Origin: Aureobasidium sp. EXF-3400
Taxonomy: Eukaryota; Ascomycota; Dothideomycetes; Dothideales; Saccotheciaceae
Reading direction: 5' to 3'
Assembly: GCA_024195585.1 (NCBI GenBank)
Contig: SWBL01000154.1
Coordinates: 48,886 to 112,885, forward strand
DNA length: 64,000 bases
Positions 56,841 through 64,000 of the stretch are shown one piece after another. Each line of letters starts with the position of its first letter. Within the stretch, counting starts at the first letter, position 1. Under the pieces are notes generated by a model. The model did no database searches and was not told where the DNA came from. It saw nothing but the letters and a program-made list of their open reading frames with translations. The position numbers and the translations under genes were made by a program.

Positions 56841-57778
56841 GATGTATCAATTGTTGAGATGTCTGATCGAAGTTTCGGTCTCATGGATTTGTGGTGAACA
56901 GAAAACTTCGAAAGACTGTGCAGCAGGAAGAAGAGGATGTAAGATAGGAGATATAGATAGAGACTCAAGAGTCAGAAGCATTATCTACGTCAATACAAGA
57001 CGACTCCGAGAGTCTTCTGCGGCAAAACGATTGGAATGCCGAACCATCGAGGAGAACGATTTTTGACCCAAGATCAGCGACTTCGCACTTCTTCGCCGAG
57101 GGGAGGTCCGGCTCGGCAATACCGTCTTAGGCGTGCAGCTATCTATTCAAACAGAATGTGGGTAAGTTGAACAGTACTGACTTATCTCCATGATCATTCG
57201 TCGTCTGTAAGATAAAGCTATGGTGGTCGTGGTCCACATTGTCGTTCAGTGAAGAAGGTGCTCGGCAGAGAGATGGTTTGACCGGAGAAGAAAGGTCAGG
57301 TCAAAAGCGCTCGGCGTTGGTGGTGGGTTTTTGCCGGCGTCGAGTTATGCAAATGCACAACCAAGGATTGTTTGCATTATGTTCAACGAAAGTTCCACCC
57401 GCCTCCCTGGTTCATCTCTCGCGCACTATTGAAGAACAATAGCGTATGACCTTACAAGTTGCAACCAAGTGGTGTGGTATTCTCCGAGTGGAGTACACGA
57501 GCACAAATTCGCTTGACGGAGAGCAAGATAACAAAAGAAAAATATGAGGCAAGCCTCTAAGCTTGAATTATCGTACATAGAAGACCGCGACGTGCGGAGT
57601 AAAAAGAAGAAGAAATGAAAAGGGGTATCTAAAGACAAGCAAAGGTTCTGAGCGAGCGACTGTTTGCGTTTTGAGGAAAACTGCTGGGGCGTGGGTGTGA
57701 AGGTAGTAGGCAACAATATCCTGTGTTGCCTCTAGTCTCTCGATAAGCATGTCTGATTTCTAGTCCCCAGGACAAAGA
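56841..57778. other. Intergenic region between MFS promoter and ADF-H gene 3' end
   Basis: 938 bp. It contains the MFS promoter on the left and the 3' flank of the actin-associated gene on the right. Frames have no conserved sequence. Confidence 0.4.
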
Positions 57779-60700
57779 TTAAGCAGCTTGCCAAGCTTGG
57801 TGGTAAGTAGTAAGAACTATGAAGGTGTTAGCAACGACAAGTCTGAGCACTCGGAGGCGGTGGCTGGAACTTACGAGACAGGAGTTGGCGTTGCGACATG
57901 GCATCCTCGCTGGCACATTGTATAGAACCCTCGCCCTGCACAAGATCACAGATCACACTGTGTGGCATCTCTTGTCTATCCAAATCGGGGATGAAGGGAG
58001 GGCCGAGTTCCTTGAGATGAAACTTTGAGTTGAACGATTTTGAGATACTGCTGTGGCGAGCAGCCGCGGTAAAAATAAGGTGACCAGTACTGTCAATCTG
58101 AATCCAGCGTCGCTTCCAGAGCATTGCATCTGGGAACTGCACGTTGAAGTCTCCGATCGACACTGGAGGAGGAACATCAGCAATGGAATCTGGGCGAGGC
58201 TTGGATGCCGAAACAGCAGCGACTGCTGGGTTGCGAGCGACAGTCGGGGGTGCAAGGTCGGTTTTCGGCTCCTGAACTGGGTCGGGGATCGAAGCGACAG
58301 CGGCAGGGCTGGTTGGGCCTGATTGAGTGACAGAAGTAGGAGACATGGGCTCAGAAGGAGTAGTCGTAATTGTAGGCACTTGAGGAGCGCTCTTCTTCTT
58401 GTCCTTACCAAGATGAGAGATGCGCTTGAAGAATCTACTAGTGCGGCTGGTCTTATCGAGACTGTTGTCTAGCGGCGGCATTGTCGCGCTCTGCTTCAAC
58501 GCGTTCTTCTTCGGACTCGAGGGGCCATTCAAACTCTTGAATGACTTGCGATCGAACGATTTGCGCCTGCCTGTGACGCTGGTATCGACCGAGCCGCGCG
58601 ACGTAATGCCATCTCTACTGTGTGGCGACATGACACTATCGTTTTCTCCCTGAGCATATTTGGAGGTGGTGTCAATCGAAGTGAGAGGGTTGTCATTGTT
58701 AACCTGTGCAGAACGCTCATGGTTGAACAGAAGAGGTGAAGCCTGGAGTTCTGATGCTTTGGCCGGCTCTCCTGCGCGTGGGACACGGACGATGCGTGCA
58801 GTGACTGAAACCGAATCACGATTGCTCGATGGTGCGTTTCTGGTCTTTGAGCTCGACGGGTTGGATGGTGTAGCAGCGGGCCAGACGGACAATTTTCCAA
58901 CGTGCCGTCTCTCAGCACCACCAATAGCTTGGGCCTCGGCCGATTGCTCGATGTACGAACTCTTGCGTTGTGCGATGGTGGAACTAGCAGACAACTTGCG
59001 AGATTCTGGGACCACTGGAGGACTTCCATCTCGAGTTGACTTTTCGGCGAGGGCGGCGATTCTTGCAGATATACCAGAAGACACATTCGATTTGCGCATC
59101 AGGGGAGCCGAATCCGTCGTTCTTACTGAAGAAATTGATGCTGTTCTAGTTGGAAGACCGGATTGAGGTTCAGATGAAGGCACCAGTAATTCAGGGGCAA
59201 TTTGACGCTTTTCCAAAGTGTCATTAACAGAAGGTACGAGGGGTACAGATTCTGTAGAAATCGCCGTAGTAACCGAGTTAGATGATTTGGCGGATCGTGA
59301 GCTTGGGCGCCTTGGGGGAAAGAAAGGACTTGCAGGGGACTTTGACATTGCGACTGGGGTGGCCTGTTCAAAAGTAGCAGTCTGTAGTTCGTCCATGAAA
59401 TCGTCGTCTGCAAGGAATTTGTGCTCAGAGGTGTGACGTTCGAGGCGTACTTGAATTTGCAAAGGCTCCAGCAAACCCCTGCGGCGCTTCTTCTGTGGAT
59501 CTTCTGAGCTGGTCTCAGTTTCTGGCTCAAAGCTGTCACACTCCTGGAGATCCCCAGACGCAGAGTTGTAAGTTGGTTCCTGTGCCTCTGGCTGGGTCTG
59601 ATCATCAGAGATCGTGGGAACAACCAGCTTTTCAAGCCCTTGCACTGCTACCGAATTGTCGGGCAGAGTGTGATTTCGAGTCTCAGTGACGGCGCCGCCA
59701 ACAAGTGAGTCTGTAGATTCTTCTACCTTTGTGTCTGGTTCGTGCGCAGGGGTACGTTCCTGGTTGTGAATAAAAAGCTCAGTTTCGCCTGCCTTTGATG
59801 GATGTTCTGCCTCAACGACTTCTGGTGCCAAAGCTGTATTGTCCGAGGTCGTGCTGGCCAATGTTTCGTGCATGTTAGATCGTTCGATAGCATCTGTTGG
59901 GAGAGTATTTGCCTGGTCTTCTTTTGCGTCTGGAAGGACATCAGCTTGTCCCACGGGTGCCTCGGCTACTGGATCCAAGTCCTCTTGTAAAAGTGAAGGT
60001 GAAACCTCTTTGGCTATTGGTGTATGCGCAATGTCGATACCAGAATCAGCTTTGTTCGAGCCCGGCTCGCGCTGTAATTCCTGTGCCTGAATTTGGCTCG
60101 AGTCAACCATCGTTGGACTGACGATTTGGGCAGCGGACATTCGTGGCATTGATTCTACTGATGGCGTATTTTTCATCTGCTTCTTTCTCAGCTCAAGTGC
60201 CTTCATGAGCCGCTGCTTCTCGGGGGTCAAGTATGTCTTGGATGCACGCGGAGCTGGCAAAGAGCGAGAGCTGCCTCTGGAATTGGGTCGTGGTGGCAGA
60301 AATTCCGGGATATCAGGAATCTGAGGAGAGAAATGAAGGGAGGGCAACCTTGGCGGCGCCGCACTAGCCGTAGCGGCGTTCTCAGAAAGACGATTACGGT
60401 TGGTGGGATATTGCGGCTGCGGATGCGACAAGGGCTGTCTTGCTTTAAACTGGACTCCAGTAGGAAGGCTCGATACGGAAGCAGACGCCGACGTGTGCTT
60501 TCCCTTCTCGACGACGTTGACCGGACGCGGGCCAAGCTTGATCTTTGGCTTGAAGAACGAATCAAGATATCTTTCCAAATCGTAATCGGCCGACTCATTG
60601 GCATGTGTCCGTGTGGGAGAAGTCAACGGAACGGCCGACTCGGTACGGCTGCTGCGTATCGAGGCTGCGTCGTCCTTGATCGAGACGCTGTCTTCGGTCG

Positions 60701-61444
60701 CCGAATGTCCATCCAACTGTGTGACTGACTTGTGTCCTAGCTCTTCCCGGACCAGGAACTGTGACAGCGATGACTTGTGCTTCACGACAGGCGAGTGGTC
60801 GCCGGCGGACTGGGCACTCGTGAAAGAAGGGGCGCGGTAAGAACGCTGGGACAGGGGTCGCTTTTCAAGCGTGGGCTTCCGGCTCGACGCCGACGATATG
60901 GACGGAGTGTGGGTCAGCGGCTTGGGAGTGCCGTCGACATCCTCGTTGTCTTCGGTGATCTCATTCAGGGAGAATTGATTGCTGGACAGTGCGGGCGAGG
61001 CGGTGTGTAGAGGAAAGGCCGCTGCCAGAGCCGTGTCGTTCAGCCCGTCAGCCGTCTCAATTTCGAGCATCGTCTCGTACGGCGCCCATCTGTCCTGGAC
61101 CTCCCGGAGGTGTACCGCTGTCCGCGCTGCATCGCTCCCGGTCAGTGTCTGATTTGCGCCGTCTTCCATGGACAATTCGTACCTTGCAGTAACCGCGATG
61201 TTCCCTCAGGCACATATTTGACGAGCACTTTTCGGCGCCGATACACTACCAGCCCATATAGAGGTGACAATTCTTCATACTGCAGGATGGCGTTTCTTGC
61301 TTCGCTCAAGCCTGCGTTCCCATAGCCAAGCAGAGCGACCTCGTCGCGGGAGATGTATTTCACCAGAAGCCACCCACCAGCCTCACTCAGGGTGGCCTGG
61401 TAGGCTTGCTGCACTTCTGGCACATCCAGTCCGTTTAAAGACAT
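57779..61444 (-). CDS. Large ADF-H and PH domain protein, actin-associated
   Basis: The product has 1,183 residues. Exons are 61444-61183, 61126-57875 and 57816-57779; introns are 56 and 58 nt, with joins that keep frame (LLQ-ARTAVHLREVQDRW and LLSLLTTYHQAW). The first ~115 residues form an ADF-homology (cofilin/coactosin-like) domain: VQQAYQATLSEAGGWLLVKY, VALLGYGNAGLSEA and LVYRRRKVLVKYVPEGTSR. Residues ~125-1040 are Ser/Pro/Thr-rich and disordered, with basic clusters. Near the C-terminus a PH-like domain is seen (MLWKRRWIQIDSTGHLIFTA ... FHLKELGPPFIPDLDRQEMPHSVICDL). ADF-H domains bind actin and PH domains bind phosphoinositides or proteins, so a cortical actin role is inferred. Confidence 0.78.
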
Positions 61445-62902
61445 GGTGTTGCCAGTAGTCGCCGGACCGTCTTCTGGTTTTACGAGACCTTGTACCCCTG
61501 CTGCAGGGAAGATTCAGGGGTGGTGATTCCAAAGCGCGTGTGATCGTGTCTCGCGCAAATTTCGAGTTGAGTGAGCCCCTTTCTGGTGACCAGCATTATT
61601 GAGCTCTGGTGCTGGTTTGTCACTCGCAAACTCGAAACATAGGACTGACTCTATTATACATACATCTAACCTCAGCCCATTCGCCTCAACCAAACTTCGC
61701 CATCAGCACGAATCGGACGGATCGTCGTATGCTCCCATCCAGGCATTTCCGTAGCCTCTCGGTAGATTGCACCATTGATTGGCTGACCCTGACTTTGTGT
61801 GGCAGCGCCCAGGCCAATCTTGTCACTCACAGACAATCACCGCTCATGCACCATTGCAGCTGAACCACGGAAAAGTCCTCAGGGACAAACCTACTCCATA
61901 GTGTTCGTTGCTGTATGCATGCAACATGCTGTACATCTCGCTTTGTATCACTGGTACATACCGAAATTCTACGTTGAAAAGTCTCCGAGGGAGCTTTGAT
62001 CAGCAGAACGGTTGCCGCTTTTGTATCCCCACCCCTCTCCAAGTGGATATCGCTTCAAGCCTCTGAACTTATAACTCTTCGGCCTGCCGCCAGCCGGACA
62101 TCTTATCACGTTCCTGTAATTTCTGCCGAGCCGCTTACTTTATCGTCACGTCGCAGAAACTGAGATCTGTGAGCTGCTTCTACCTTTCTTAGGAGCATGC
62201 ATCGCGCGTGGCTTCAGACTGGACTGTGTCCGAGCTCTAGCTAGCTGATGGGGAAGTTAAGTGGGCTTCCAAATACTGGTCTCAGGGCAGGTCAGTCCAC
62301 TCGAACTCCTTCAGAACGAGAGGGCAACGATGCTGTGGTCACGAAAGAGCCCGATCTTGTCTCATAATGCATCTTCCCCACGATAGGATAGGAGTGGCAT
62401 GTGAACTATGAGAATGTGCGATCGCCTTCAAGCCACCAATGCACTCAAAGAGAGCCTGACGATATTTTGACTCTTGATGGGCTCTCAGTAGACCAGAACC
62501 CAGTATTTGCAAAGCCTGTGTATTTTTGGAACCATTGGAGTGGTGGTCTCTCGCAGGCTGACAGCAGAGAGTACAAGGCGCGAAATTGACCCATCCATTG
62601 AACAAGAAAGAGCCTCTCCAACCACCTTACGGAAACAAAGAGTTTGGTACTATGAAAATGCACGAAGTACTTGTCTGTACAAGTTTTTCCCACGAGAAGC
62701 CGTCCGACGGAGCGATATATCGTAGCTAGACTGTTTGTAGTGGAGCCATAGTGCATTTTATACAGCAAACCTAATTCGTATCGTGGGTGGCAGAGAACTG
62801 GTGGTGCAATTGCTGGGGTAAGTGTGGGTCTCTATCTCCAATACTGTTGACACAACACTGTGCATCGTAAAAGTTCCGTCCTTGTACATACCAAACTTCA
62901 TC
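61445..62902. promoter_or_regulatory. Divergent intergenic region, 1.5 kb
   Basis: The region lies between the divergent ADF-H and OHCU decarboxylase genes. No conserved frame or RNA gene is seen; it presumably holds both promoters. Confidence 0.3.
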
Positions 62903-63494
62903 ATGTCCAATCTTCCCTCCATTTCCTCCTTGCCATCGCTGTCCGCTGAAGAGAGGGCAAGTGTCCTTGACCTGCTCTTCGAGCCTAGCGTCCCTCTGCA
63001 CACACTGTCCGTAGAGCTGTTGCGTAACCAGACATTCGCATCGTACAACGATCTCATTGCGGCTGTTGGTGTACAGCTGACGGAGCTATCTGAATCATCT
63101 TCCGCCAGTGATACAAAGTGGTTGGAGAGCATCTTAGGATCACATCCCAGACTCGGTGCAAAGAAAGTCGAGAGTGCACAGAGTCAGGCGGAGCAAGCAC
63201 AACTCAACACTGGCGGTGAAGAAGAAACCCGCAAACTACGCGAATTGAACGAAGAATACGAAAAGACATACCCTGGACTGAGATATGTTGTCTTTGTCAA
63301 TGGTCGCAGCAGGCCAGTCATCATGGAAGATATGAAACGCAGAATCGCTGCTGGAGATATTGCCGCGGAGCGAGCAGCCGCAATCAAGGCATGAGTACAT
63401 GAACGCGAGATGTGGTGAGCGTATGCTGACTGGAGTGCAGGCCATGTGTGAGATTGCTGCTGATCGCGCGGGCAAATTGCAGAAGGGAGCGTGA
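62903..63494 (+). CDS. OHCU decarboxylase (ureide pathway), with probable GC-AG intron
   Basis: The product is a 179-residue 2-oxo-4-hydroxy-4-carboxy-5-ureidoimidazoline decarboxylase, which completes uric acid conversion to S-allantoin after urate oxidase and HIU hydrolase. The start MSNLPSISSLPSL is the ATG at 62903. Helical pieces include LPSLSAEERASVLDLLFEPS and HTLSVELLRN. The motif HPRLG (His catalytic in the family) and YVVFVNGRSRPVI are conserved. The frame as read stops right after AAAIKA. Splicing a 52-nt intron 63389-63440 (AAG|GCATGA ... GTGCAG|GCC, branch GCTGAC at 63425-63430) restores AIKAMCEIAADRAGKLQKGA, a typical C-terminal helix. The donor is GC, not GT. Without splicing the protein would be 163 residues. 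Confidence 0.83.
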
Positions 63495-64000
63495 TTGATC
63501 ACCACATCGTTCTTCGGCCTTGATATACCGCCGAGAGTAGCACATATGCCCACCATTAGTGCTGAGGTCCACGACCATCGACCTCCTCTCACGGCGGTGC
63601 AGAGAGGACGATCTCCTGTGCACAATCGACTCGAAACTCGGGTTGGTTGCAAAGAGAGGCCGCAAGATCACGATTCCTGTGAGTGCGAAAAGTCGTACTT
63701 CCGCTTGAGAACTGTCATAGATAATCTCACTCTCGTAGGAGCATGTAGTGATACCATAAGCTATGGAAATGCCAAATGCGTTTGAAGAAGGAGTGTGGTC
63801 ATACCTCCCCGTGTGCTAAAGTATGTAGCGCGTGTAGCTGTAAAAATGCACAATACTGATATGAAAAAGAAATTTGTCCACTGAGAAGCAACGACTTGTC
63901 GGCTCTCTATGGCCACACCTCTATCTCTGAATACTTTGTGCATTTTTATAGTGTACACTTTGCTCTCTGCGTAGTCGGAGGTCGATGGATACAATGGGAA
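63495..64000. other. Right end of window, holds repeat copy 2
   Basis: 506 bp with the OHCU decarboxylase 3' flank and the second copy of the dispersed element. No gene is recognised before the window ends. Confidence 0.4.
63804..63981 (+). repeat. Dispersed MITE-like element, copy 2
   Basis: This 178-bp copy matches 11897-12075 in the same orientation. The ends read cctcc and ggagg. The inner arms gtgtagctgtaaaaatgcac and gtgcatttttatagtgtacac form an imperfect inverted repeat about 95 bp apart. There is no coding capacity. Differences from copy 1 are mostly transitions. Confidence 0.6.

Noticed and set aside
1..64000. CRISPR arrays, bacterial operons or insertion sequences
   Set aside because: Spliced eukaryotic genes throughout; no regular direct repeat arrays were seen.

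Overview
The window is nuclear DNA of a filamentous ascomycete (Pezizomycotina). The genes are single-copy eukaryotic ones with short introns of about 46-65 nt, mostly GT-AG with CTAAC/CTGAC-like branch sites. The set is typical of that group: fungal elongation factor 3, a long N-tail aquaglyceroporin, Zn2Cys6 regulator, PrpD, LCB2, Las1 and a fungal phenylalanine ammonia-lyase. Introns were placed by hand from splice signals, frame and family homology; every complete multi-exon model keeps an open frame of whole codons. A finer taxonomic call (for example a Dothideomycete) is only a guess.

Layout. 1-11.3 kb is dense housekeeping: the 5' end of a 3-hydroxyisobutyrate dehydrogenase-type gene, mitochondrial N-acetylglutamate synthase, an OAC1-type carrier, COMPASS/CPF subunit Swd2, a microbial-type PARG protein, TRAPP subunit Trs31 and the ITS2 nuclease subunit Las1. 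12.6-20.3 kb is an accessory-looking block: phenylalanine ammonia-lyase, an ABCG half-transporter and a Zn2Cys6 regulator. 20.3-22.4 kb has no gene but holds a tRNA-like, poly(A)-tailed SINE candidate. 22.4-44.1 kb is again core: NatA subunit Naa15, an aquaglyceroporin, EF-3, 2-methylcitrate dehydratase, serine palmitoyltransferase LCB2, an unknown protein and the microtubule bundler Ase1/PRC1. About 5.3 kb without recognisable genes follows.

At 49.4-54.5 kb lies the most unusual gene: an intronless 1,688-residue multidomain protein with an adenylating domain, a carrier domain and three membrane/left-handed-beta-helix modules, the layout of Pls-type (epsilon-poly-lysine synthetase-like) enzymes. 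An MFS exporter sits tail-to-tail with it. The window ends with a large ADF-H/PH actin-associated protein and a ureide-pathway OHCU decarboxylase that appears to use a GC-AG intron.

Two diverged copies of a ~180-bp element with inverted subterminal arms sit at about 11.9 kb and 63.8 kb. Functionally, the core genes cover amino-acid, propionate and purine catabolism, arginine and sphingolipid synthesis, translation, ribosome maturation, vesicle traffic and cytoskeleton. The candidates for new biology are the Pls-like enzyme with its neighbouring exporter, the PAL/ABCG/regulator block, and the two repeat families.
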